64,000 nucleotides of DNA from JAGVPT01 sp963717445. GTDB taxonomy: Bacteria > Bacteroidota > Ignavibacteria > UBA10030 > UBA8401. The notes beneath the pieces were generated by a model. That model was not told the origin of the DNA. It made no database searches and saw only the letters and a program-made list of their open reading frames with translations. Positions 27,501-34,228 of the stretch are shown here, one piece after another. The translations under genes and the position numbers were made by a program. The stretch lies in contig OY970334.1 of assembly GCA_963717445.1 (NCBI GenBank), forward strand, positions 1,550,001 through 1,614,000. The letters are read 5' to 3'. How positions within the stretch are numbered: position 1 is the stretch's first letter; each line of letters opens with the position of its first letter.

Positions 27501-28126
27501 TCTTTCCAGAGAAGTCCTTTCAGTTGCTTTCCAATCTCATTGTAATATCTTCGCACGTACGAAAGATATGTAGAGTCATTCACACGCGTTGCTCCTTTTG
27601 TCAACAGCCAATCCGGAAAGCCGCCGTTACGCACTTCACCGTGCGCCCATGGACCGATGCGAGGAAAAACATACAACCCATGTTTGGCACAAAGCTCAAC
27701 AAACCTGCGCAGATTGCGCCGGCCCGACCAGTCAAAGTGTCCTTCAATTTCCTCATGATGAATCCAGAAAATATACGTGGAGAGAATCTGAATACCGCCC
27801 GCTTTCATTTTGAGAATTTCTTCTTCCCAATATTGTTCCGGATAACGGCTGAAGTGAAATTCACCCATCACCGGGAGCCAGGGTTCATTGTCCAGCATCA
27901 AATAGCGGCTGTTCACCGAAATAATGCTACCGTCAGGCGCTTTGCCGGCTGATTTGCTTCCCATTTCGAGATAGCCTTTTTCGGGGGCTGCTATGCTTGC
28001 GCTCGCATCGACTGTAAACAGAGTGCCTTCGCCCCGCATCGGTTGCGACATCCCCTGAGAGAACCCAAGTGATACGAGAATCGTAAAAAATATTACGCTG
28101 TGTTCTAAAATTGTAAGAACTCGCAT
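24539..28126 (-). CDS. GH35 beta-galactosidase fused to GH53 endo-beta-1,4-galactanase, exported
   Basis: 1195 residues with an N-terminal signal (1-27). GH35 barrel from about 65: GEFHFSRYP, RIGPWAHGEVRNGGFPDW, the acid/base in GIQIENEY (Glu about 221), the likely nucleophile in TVELGGGMEL, and YYMYHGGSNP. Beta-sandwich domains follow to about 845. The last ~330 residues are a GH53 barrel: KFVLGADISALD, FRLRIFLSP, CLHYSDTWADP, VQIGNEITRG (acid/base) and DFLVVETGYD (nucleophile). GH53 cuts beta-1,4-galactan internally and GH35 trims galactose from ends, so one chain could carry both steps on rhamnogalacturonan-I side chains. The joint function is inferred; both active sites look complete. Confidence 0.9.
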   Translation of the reverse strand: MRVLTILEHSVIFFTILVSLGFSQGMSQPMRGEGTLFTVDASASIAAPEKGYLEMGSKSAGKAPDGSIISVNSRYLMLDNEPWLPVMGEFHFSRYPEQYWEEEILKMKAGGIQILSTYIFWIHHEEIEGHFDWSGRRNLRRFVELCAKHGLYVFPRIGPWAHGEVRNGGFPDWLLTKGATRVNDSTYLSYVRRYYNEIGKQLKGLLWKEGGPIIGIQIENEYSNRTPNGGAAYISKLKQMAIDAGIDVPLYTVTGWDNAVYPEREVIPVFGGYPDEPWGWSRQMLAPDPEGVYQFHVATPTGTSGILQGLSGASNKNGLSHYPKFTVELGGGMELTYHRRVEISADDIASMALTAVGSGVNLLGYYMYHGGSNPEGKLTALQESQATGYPNDVPVVSYDFQAPLREFGQMNESFRKLKLIHQFIQDFGRELATTTAFLPDVVPSGPRDSSALRLAARTEGNRGYIFFNNYLRNYPLPEQKNFQAIMKLPSETITVPREPITIPKQSYFFWPVNMNLGGALLKYATAQPFAKIEKRTTAYYFFTPCPSIAAEFAFAESTVASYHSMTGIVSRRNEQLFVRETLPSTSAAIELRTRTGKEVCIILLSRDQAYNSWKVALGGRDHLLITQADLFVDGDTVHLRSRSTDDFSFLIFPKESEQMSSSSHLQKFGDEGIFGHYTATVKPIVIPVTVSQIGDASPSSPVRMGKPVDWRPGPVASAPDDSAFDKAGVWQMVLPEEMPSVLSDVFLDITYAGDVGRLYEHHRLLDDNFFNGTTWEVGLKQFGPAIWNNELELKILPLRKDAPIYLPENSWPEFADKSEIAAVKEIATSPEYEVKVSVQSDTTIPSPKFVLGADISALDAPGRGRWGTPRTYQEDGKPGDELTILLHHGWKAFRLRIFLSPVRRAPNNTLENAIPLAKRIKAAGATFLLCLHYSDTWADPQHQEIPTAWQGLSFDTLERRFEEYSCDVITQLKNAGAMPDWVQIGNEITRGTEWPMAQLQIPGSVQYAPPEPYVEAKQWDRLTRLLKAGIRGVKSAAGDTPPRIAIHIDQGANWPVTKWFFDHLEDAQVDYDIIAESFYPPWHHGTLEGLWENMNECAKRYNKDFLVVETGYDSSRVADNEDMLWPVTPEGRLQYMVDIVNTVKKGPRALGVMYWAPERDVWNPDGTPGPAVMVLDSLSTLRQSPASHAPAAVNR

Positions 28127-28190
28127 GACGTTTCTGAAGCCGCCTTTCTTAATTTAAATTGACTACTGCTTCTTAGCAAAAATGTTATTG

Positions 28191-29723
28191 TTAGATGAAT
28201 CGCTTCAATCGGATCCACATTTCGTTCAACGGAACTTTCGGTTCCTTACATAAATAAATCTCGGCATCGTAGGCATAGGGGTTTTCAAAATGGGAGACAT
28301 GCACGACATTGTTAAAAAATTGTTTTAAGAACTCCGCGCCATATCCTACTGAAAGAACAACCTCACCTGAATAATTGCGCGGCCCCCATATCCAATAATT
28401 ATTTCTCGGGCAGATTGCATTCGGGAGTCCATGTTCCGGCCCGAAATGGTCAATTGCTCCTGCTATGCCGTACCATGAAGCAAGGATTGCGCATTCCTTT
28501 TTTTTATTTTGAGGCAAGGCGCTGTACGCCGTTGCTACCGAGTCTACCAATTCTTTCCAGCCTAACCGATAAACAAAGTGGAGCGGCATGACATCAGCCT
28601 CCCCTTTTTCCATTTTGATCAAGTTCCAAAAGCCGAGACTCTTTGCGTATGACACAAATTGCGGTACCGGCAGGATAGGAACAGCCAGAGGCATGAGCAC
28701 AGTTCCGGAAATGATCATTGCCGAGCCTATAACCCACTTTGGCCAACTGACACGATAGTTCTGCGAAAAGCGCTCAATCGCAACCGCACCGGAACTAAGG
28801 AGGAGAGGGAAAATAGGGAAGACATAATAAATCTTGGAATTTTGAACCAGATAGACGAGAAGAAATATTGCCACCGTCCAACCGAGGTACCGGTACTCTT
28901 TCGCCTCCTTCCTCACAAGCAGGTACACCAATCCCGACAACCAGATTGGGAACATGACGGGATTTAAACCGATGGTCAGTTGGAGCAAAAAATCAAAGGG
29001 CGATAAAGAAAGGTTTTTGTACACTGTTGCATTGTGCATAAACTCGAGCGTTGGCCAGCCATGATTGATCTGCCACATGATGTGCGGAAGAAACATTGCG
29101 AAGCCTACTGCGCCGGCAACATACATCCAAAACGATTTCAACACGTCCCATCGCCTTGTGATGATGAGAGAGAGAAGCACCGAAAAACCGAGCACGAGAA
29201 ATGTATATTTGTTCAACAGCCCGACACCAAACAGAGCGCCGATCATTATCCACTTTTGCGGAGAAGGGGAATTGATTGTTTTTGAAAACTGGTAAATGAA
29301 TAGTGTGCAGAGCATGATGTCGACCGGATTCATCGAAAAGAAACTGCTTACGGCGGGGAATGCTATTGTGAAGCATATCGACAGTGCCGCAAGCGATTTG
29401 GATAACCTGCCTCCTCCGAGCATCCCGGCAATTTTAGCCGAGAGCAACACTGTGATAGCTCCGGCAGTGCCGGATAATAATCTGAGGCCGAATATTGACT
29501 CGCCGAATATTTTAGTTGCGGCAAACGTCAGGAGCGCGACTAAGGGAGGATGGTCCACATATCCGAAATCGAGATGCTTGCTGCACGCAAAATAATAGAG
29601 CTCATCGCCAAAGAATCCGTAACGTCCGGCCGTTGCAAGAGTCAAGAGAAGGAAACAGGCCGCTGAAATGTTTGGAACTGTGATGTGTTCTCGAAGAGAC
29701 CCAAAATTTCTGTTGATATTCAT
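28191..29723 (-). CDS. Polytopic glycosyltransferase (GT39/GT83, PMT/ArnT-like)
   Basis: 510 residues with about ten membrane helices. The first periplasmic loop reads YGFFGDELYYFACSKHLDFGYVDHPPL, containing the Asp-Glu pair and the D-H-P-P motif of the GT-C PMT_2 family. These enzymes move a sugar from a polyprenyl-phosphate carrier to a protein, lipid A or another envelope acceptor. The acceptor cannot be told. The protein ends in a ~100-residue periplasmic region. It faces the next gene with a ~300-bp gap. Confidence 0.85.
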   Translation of the reverse strand: MNINRNFGSLREHITVPNISAACFLLLTLATAGRYGFFGDELYYFACSKHLDFGYVDHPPLVALLTFAATKIFGESIFGLRLLSGTAGAITVLLSAKIAGMLGGGRLSKSLAALSICFTIAFPAVSSFFSMNPVDIMLCTLFIYQFSKTINSPSPQKWIMIGALFGVGLLNKYTFLVLGFSVLLSLIITRRWDVLKSFWMYVAGAVGFAMFLPHIMWQINHGWPTLEFMHNATVYKNLSLSPFDFLLQLTIGLNPVMFPIWLSGLVYLLVRKEAKEYRYLGWTVAIFLLVYLVQNSKIYYVFPIFPLLLSSGAVAIERFSQNYRVSWPKWVIGSAMIISGTVLMPLAVPILPVPQFVSYAKSLGFWNLIKMEKGEADVMPLHFVYRLGWKELVDSVATAYSALPQNKKKECAILASWYGIAGAIDHFGPEHGLPNAICPRNNYWIWGPRNYSGEVVLSVGYGAEFLKQFFNNVVHVSHFENPYAYDAEIYLCKEPKVPLNEMWIRLKRFI

Positions 29724-30024
29724 CTTGATGAGAAGTGTTTGCAGGTTTGCGACCGTGCGTGGTAGCTAAATTAGAGAGCGACGTAGTGGAAATCAAGTGA
29801 AAAAGGAAAAAGTGCTTTACACCATTACAGATTGAATGTAAATGGCGGCGCCAAATGCAGCACTTTGCCCATTCCCCAGTAACCTGAAATCGACGTAATC
29901 CCCTTTTTCGCTTGTAAAAGGGCAATTTAGCATTACCGGCAGAGTGAATATTAAACAAAATCGCCCCCCGGCTCGTCTAAATAATCGGATGAAGAAGATT
30001 GGTCACTTTGCCGATTTCTATATT

Positions 30025-30378
30025 ATGAGAGATTCCAGATTTAATCGTCTCGCCATCGGGATAATTCTCAGTGCATATCTGGTCACGGGAGCTTTAAGTC
30101 CTCAGAGCCTTCTTGGACAAGCGCTCTTCCTCAAACTCAATAGTTTTCTGCCAATCCAGAACGAACACAGTATTGTTCTTGATGAACGGCCATTCTGGAC
30201 ATCCCACAAACATTTTGTCCAATCAACGCAATCCTCGGACGATTACATCCTGAACGCCGCCGATCCTTTGATCAGCGCCGCCACGCCTGAATGGATCGGC
30301 GAAATCCAGGCTGTTTGTATTCCAACCCCGGCGCCCCTCTTTCCCCCAAATTCTCTTCGTGCACCCCCGCGTTCGTAG
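30025..30378 (+). CDS. Small hypothetical protein with one hydrophobic segment
   Basis: 117 residues from ATG 30025. In-frame starts at 29989 and 29944 are equally unsupported because none has a Shine-Dalgarno. Residues 8-30 are hydrophobic (LAIGIILSAYLVTGAL) and could be a signal or anchor. The rest is polar and ends Pro-rich (TPAPLFPPNS). I do not recognise it. It stands before the lipoprotein/LysM pair on the same strand. The 300 bp before it hold no other gene; A/T-rich tracts and a GTGCT/AGCAC inverted repeat are all that is seen. Confidence 0.35.
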   Translation: MRDSRFNRLAIGIILSAYLVTGALSPQSLLGQALFLKLNSFLPIQNEHSIVLDERPFWTSHKHFVQSTQSSDDYILNAADPLISAATPEWIGEIQAVCIPTPAPLFPPNSLRAPPRS

Positions 30379-30478
30379 CTCAAAAGAACCCAATTCCTAA
30401 TACCATCATAAATTGAGACACGGAAGAAGTTTTCCGCGAGCCGGATTATTTATTCACAATTAATTGAAGGAACAGACT

Positions 30479-30745
30479 ATGAAAGGACTGCGAAACATTT
30501 CGCTTATCCTCCTTCTGGCAGGTTCTGTCGCTATGATCTCCGGATGCAGCAGCGGACCGAGCGCGGATGATTTAGCACAGCTCGACCAGCTCAAATCAGA
30601 AGTAGCATCGCTGAAGAAGGATGTTGCGTCAAAAGAAGCCGAAAAAGAGTCGCTCGAAACTCAAATTAAACAAAAGAAAGATGAGCTCGCAACTGCTGAA
30701 AACAATCAGAAGTTGACGCAGGAGCGGCTCAAAAATCAGCAATGA
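30479..30745 (+). CDS. Small coiled-coil lipoprotein (Lpp-like)
   Basis: 88 residues from ATG 30479, preceded by GAAGGA. The lipobox MISGC lies at about residues 19-23, after a typical signal. From about residue 35 to the end the sequence is a charged heptad pattern (LDQLKSEVASLKKDVASKEA and on), a single helix or coiled coil of about 55 residues. It resembles Braun-type or spacer lipoproteins by form only, since no C-terminal Lys-Arg link site is seen. The stop overlaps an upstream ATG of the next frame and the real next start follows by 29 bp. Confidence 0.8.
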   Translation: MKGLRNISLILLLAGSVAMISGCSSGPSADDLAQLDQLKSEVASLKKDVASKEAEKESLETQIKQKKDELATAENNQKLTQERLKNQQ

Positions 30746-30774
30746 CGGAATCACAACCCAATGAGGAAAATATT

Positions 30775-31518
30775 ATGAAAACCAGGATTCTTACTCTCGT
30801 CGTCATTCTTCTTGTCGTTGCGACTGCGTCAAAAGCGCAGGAAAAACTCTCGAAGGAGGAATGGCAGACACAAATTACAGAATACACATCCCAGCGCGAC
30901 AATCTCAAAGACGAGCTTGCAAAGCTGACCAAAGAAGTTGACGGCTTACGTTCAACACTCGCCAGCCTTGATATGCAGATCAAATCGGTAAGAGATGAGA
31001 CTCTCGCATTGACGGGTGCAACCGATGCGACGCGTAAAGATTTTGAGCAACGGCTCAAGAACCTCGAGGATCGGGTAGCAGCGCTGCTTCCCCTTTCCGA
31101 TCAAGACCTCTATCTCCGCAGATCCGAAATCGATTCCGCTCAATCGATAAAAGATAATCTCATGAAAGAGCGCATTGCAGATGCGGAGCGTTACTATGAG
31201 CGCCTTCAGAACGTCCAAAGCAAGATCGACAACCTGCGTGCCACCCTCGCCAAAGTAAAGTCGGTGGCAGAATCGGAACAGCATTACGTCGTGAGATCAT
31301 GGTCGAAGTACCGCGATTGCCTCTGGAACATTTCGAAGAAAAAGAAAATCTACGACAACCCCTTTCTGTGGCCGAAGATCTGGCAGGCAAACAGGGAGCA
31401 AATCAAAGACCCCGATATTATTCGGATCGGTGAACATTTGAAGATACCGCCTCCGGGCGGTTTGACCTCGGCAGAGAAACGTGCTGAGCAGAAGTACTGG
31501 AGCCAAAGGCATACCTGA
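30775..31518 (+). CDS. Exported coiled-coil protein with C-terminal LysM domain
   Basis: 247 residues from ATG 30775, set by GAGGAAA at 30763-30769. Signal peptide 1-22. Residues 25-170 are a long coiled coil. The C-terminal ~55 residues are a LysM domain: YVVRSWSKYRDCLWNISKKK ... LWPKIWQANR ... IKDPDIIRIGEHLKIP. LysM binds N-acetylglucosamine polymers, so the protein probably rests on peptidoglycan, while its lipoprotein neighbour is held in a membrane. They are likely co-transcribed and followed by a strong terminator. Confidence 0.87.
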   Translation: MKTRILTLVVILLVVATASKAQEKLSKEEWQTQITEYTSQRDNLKDELAKLTKEVDGLRSTLASLDMQIKSVRDETLALTGATDATRKDFEQRLKNLEDRVAALLPLSDQDLYLRRSEIDSAQSIKDNLMKERIADAERYYERLQNVQSKIDNLRATLAKVKSVAESEQHYVVRSWSKYRDCLWNISKKKKIYDNPFLWPKIWQANREQIKDPDIIRIGEHLKIPPPGGLTSAEKRAEQKYWSQRHT

Positions 31519-31553
31519 CACGAAGCCACTGTTGTAAGCATATCAAAAACAAT

Positions 31554-31586
31554 GAAGCCCTCCGCGATACATTAACGGAGGGCTTC
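31554..31586. terminator. Hairpin terminator after the LysM gene
   Basis: GAAGCCCTCCG (31554-31564) and CGGAGGGCTTC (31576-31586) pair over 11 bp with an 11-nt loop. The T-run after it is short (GTATTTC), so it may act from both sides between converging genes. Confidence 0.7.
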
Positions 31587-31650
31587 GTATTTCATGATAA
31601 CGCTATTCGGAGAGAAAGACCGATAGGTCCACGTTCGTTGTTGTCCGCCT

Positions 31651-32406
31651 TTACTCCCTTTCTCTTTCCCGAGGCTGTTTACTGGACCTTGTTCTTGTTG
31701 TCCTATTCGACCGTTCTCTTTCTCTCTGCCTTGCCTTTTGGTTTGAGCGCGCTGCTACATGTCGTGCGTACGGCGATCGAGACCTGTAATTTTTGGGAAT
31801 GGCCATTCTATGAATAACAGTAGACCTGACCAGGATTGTAACATGACTATTGTAGGCAGCGTAGGGTACAGGGTGATAAGGATGATAGTACGCAGGGTAA
31901 TATCCATACGCATAGGGACTATAATAGAATCGATGCGGGTGCCATAAATACACCCACAGCGCTACGTCTGCCGGAACCCAGACGCCGGTGTAACATACTC
32001 CAGGTCCATAGTACGCTGGTTCACCGACAACAATAACGTCGGCAGAGTTATATTCCCTTTCAATTTCTATTGTCGCTATTTCCTGCTCGGCCCCTGTACT
32101 GTCCATCACGGTCAGAGAAAATCCCCGCATGTTGCCCTTTCCATATTCAGTGACATGGATGTAATCAACATTGCCGTCACCATTAATGTCTAAATTATTT
32201 ACCGACCCCGGCGCATTTAGCTGTTGTTCGATGTCTGCAGCGTTTTTGCTGTGCTTGACAATCTCCGTGACTGCCTGTAAATCAAGTCCGGCTGCTGCGG
32301 GCGTTGAGGTTGTCGTCACTGTTTGATCTTGAGCACTGCTCCGCTGGTGACAGCAGAAGATCATAATTCCTAAGACAAAAAAGCAAATAAGAGGTACTCT
32401 ACTCAT
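31651..32406 (-). CDS. Exported EF-hand-like protein with Tyr/Pro-rich region and Arg-rich tail
   Basis: 251 residues from ATG 32406, preceded by GGAG 6 nt upstream. The longer frame upstream would bury the signal peptide (1-25). Residues near 75-90 hold LDINGDGNVDYIHV, an EF-hand-like calcium loop. A Tyr/Pro/His-rich stretch (YYSPYAYGYYPAYYHPYHP) lies at about 160-185. The last ~45 residues are very rich in Arg, Glu, Ser and Thr (RQRERERSNRTTRTRSS). I do not recognise the family. An envelope protein with a nucleic-acid- or polyanion-binding tail is possible but unproven. Confidence 0.7.
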   Translation of the reverse strand: MSRVPLICFFVLGIMIFCCHQRSSAQDQTVTTTSTPAAAGLDLQAVTEIVKHSKNAADIEQQLNAPGSVNNLDINGDGNVDYIHVTEYGKGNMRGFSLTVMDSTGAEQEIATIEIEREYNSADVIVVGEPAYYGPGVCYTGVWVPADVALWVYLWHPHRFYYSPYAYGYYPAYYHPYHPVPYAAYNSHVTILVRSTVIHRMAIPKNYRSRSPYARHVAARSNQKARQRERERSNRTTRTRSSKQPRERERE

Positions 32407-32557
32407 GAAAAACTCCGAATAAATTAATTGATGAATGAAATAATATTCCCCGTTACTCGCGTGTGGACTGACGGCTGCCCCAGAGAAAGATTTATGGCCA
32501 ATCAAATTTGCATAAAATAACACCGCCACTTACACGCTACCTGGTTAGCGGCTGAAT

Positions 32558-32773
32558 AGAAGCTATCTCAAAAACGCTTGATTATGTCCTTCTGAAGGAA
32601 TACTGACAGATCATTGTCATTCTGAATCCCGTCGCTTTTCAGGCGGGGTGAAGAATCCATGACAATGACATACCTTGACTCTACTAGGCCTTCCATGTCA
32701 TGGATGCTTCGCTCCGCTCAGCATGACATTTACGGCTGCTTTCTGCATGAAAACCATTTTTGAGATGGCTTCT
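32558..32773. mobile_element. MITE-like element with 17-bp TIRs and nested repeats
   Basis: The terminal repeats AGAAGCTATCTCAAAAA (32558-32574) and its partner at 32757-32773 match at 16 of 17 positions. AAT flanks both ends (a weak 3-bp duplication). Inside lie two copies of the dispersed 'GTCATxCTGA ... GAAGxATCC' family: 32636-32680 and the inverted GGATGCTTCGCTCCGCTCAG (32702-32721). There is no coding capacity. Confidence 0.6.
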
Positions 32774-32941
32774 AATAAATGGAACCGGTCTCTATAACAT
32801 ATTCTATTGGAAGCCCCAACCCATATCATTAGATTCTTGAGACCGGAAAAAGTTTCATCAACATCGTGGAACGGATTTCATAACCTGTGCAGGGCTGTTT
32901 TGCCGGTCAACGGTTTATAGTACGAAAACGTGATGAAAAAT

Positions 32942-32975
32942 AAAAGGGCGACCCCGAATCGGGTTCGCCCTTTTT
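32942..32975. terminator. Strong bidirectional terminator
   Basis: AAAAGGGCGA (32942-32951) pairs with TCGCCCTTTT (32965-32974), with an inner CCCGA/TCGGG, and runs into T5. It ends transcription of the lipoprotein gene at 33097 on the minus strand and has T-runs on both strands. Confidence 0.85.
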
Positions 32976-33096
32976 ACTACGCGAGTTCTCCACTGCCGGA
33001 CCATCACGTCCGAGTTTTAACCTCTCCTCAACGGCAGTGAACGAATCGCTTTCAATCTGCAACGTATGCACGGCCCAAGGTCGACGGGCCGCTGTA

Positions 33097-34086
33097 CTAT
33101 TTGACAACTACCATTCGACGGTCTCCGTCACGCATGACAATAAGGTAATTCCGGTTATCCTGATTGAACTCCATAGTGCTGAATTCCGAGACCGAAACGG
33201 AAAGTGTTGACGTAGCGTAGATAAGCTCCTGGATCACTGTTGCCGGAATCACGGCTTTTCCAGAATTGCTTGCCAAAACCAGCGTATACCCGGTGTCAAT
33301 CTGGATTGGCCTGTCCGGACCTCCATAATGAATTCCAGGTGGGAGACCGCCATCTCTCATCCGCAGTCCAGAGCCATATTGGGCAAATCCATCCGGACCG
33401 AAGATGATCATCGGGATGATGCGGATGAGAACACCCGCGACAGGGTTTCCCCCCGACCACGTGAGAGCAAGGTCGCTGTCTGCGTCCATTTGCTGGCCGT
33501 TCGTATAACTCGTAATGTTGATGAGAGCTGGAGGAGAAGTAATAGAGACCTTTGCTGCAGCAAACGACAATGATCCGCTGACATCAAATTCATAACTCGT
33601 ATTAGGCACAAAAGTTAGCTCAGGGCTTCCGTTACCGAACAAATGAGGCACGAGGGAATAGAACGTCCCGCCATAAAAATGCTGAATTTTCCTGAGCTCT
33701 AGACTGTTGCCGGAATAATTCAGGGAGACAGATCCGATGTCTTCCGCTGCATGCCATGGCCGCGGTCCGGGCACAGTCGCCAGCGTGTCGAAAACGACGA
33801 CCGACGCATCTCCCAGCCTTTCCGAGTCTTGAGCGATCGGTCCCACGAATGGATTCCATCCTATATCAAACACCCCATCACTGCTGTCGACGGGAACACC
33901 GGAAATCTGAGAGACCATGATCTCATCGTCAGTGATTGAACCGGCAACAGCGCTTTGCGCATCAGTTGCCGAAGCTGCTGTCGCAATCGGTTGCATCGGT
34001 TGCGTTGTGTTCGAACAACCCAGCATAAAGAGAGTAGTCATCCCTGATGTACAAAAGAAAAATAACAGACGCTTCTTCAGTGCCAT
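33097..34086 (-). CDS. Lipoprotein of unknown function
   Basis: 329 residues from ATG 34086, preceded by GGAGGAG. The longer upstream frame lacks such support. Lipobox MLGC near residue 20 after a hydrophobic signal. The mature part begins low-complexity (Q-P-M-Q-P-I-A-T-A-A-S) and then forms beta-rich domains with a fibronectin-like block (LALTWSGGNPVAGVLIRI). It ends in MVVVK, which recalls the last strand of a T9SS domain, but the NPFNP signature is missing. No family is recognised. The terminator at 32942 lies after it. Confidence 0.75.
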   Translation of the reverse strand: MALKKRLLFFFCTSGMTTLFMLGCSNTTQPMQPIATAASATDAQSAVAGSITDDEIMVSQISGVPVDSSDGVFDIGWNPFVGPIAQDSERLGDASVVVFDTLATVPGPRPWHAAEDIGSVSLNYSGNSLELRKIQHFYGGTFYSLVPHLFGNGSPELTFVPNTSYEFDVSGSLSFAAAKVSITSPPALINITSYTNGQQMDADSDLALTWSGGNPVAGVLIRIIPMIIFGPDGFAQYGSGLRMRDGGLPPGIHYGGPDRPIQIDTGYTLVLASNSGKAVIPATVIQELIYATSTLSVSVSEFSTMEFNQDNRNYLIVMRDGDRRMVVVK

Positions 34087-34228
34087 AGCTCCTCCGCATA
34101 TTGTCGAAATTATTTCAGCCGTTTTTCCAGATGCGATCATTTTCTTCCACATTGCGGTATAATAATTCGATGCCGTTTGAATTAGAAAAGTTTAATCGTC
34201 GCATGTTGTTTTCTCTATGCTCATTCTG

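Noticed and set aside
27239..27952. 237-codon open frame on the plus strand
   Set aside because: Antisense to the GH35 domain, whose conserved motifs define the coding strand.
32907..33107. 66-codon open frame on the minus strand
   Set aside because: It runs through the strong terminator at 32942-32975 and has no start signal or motif.
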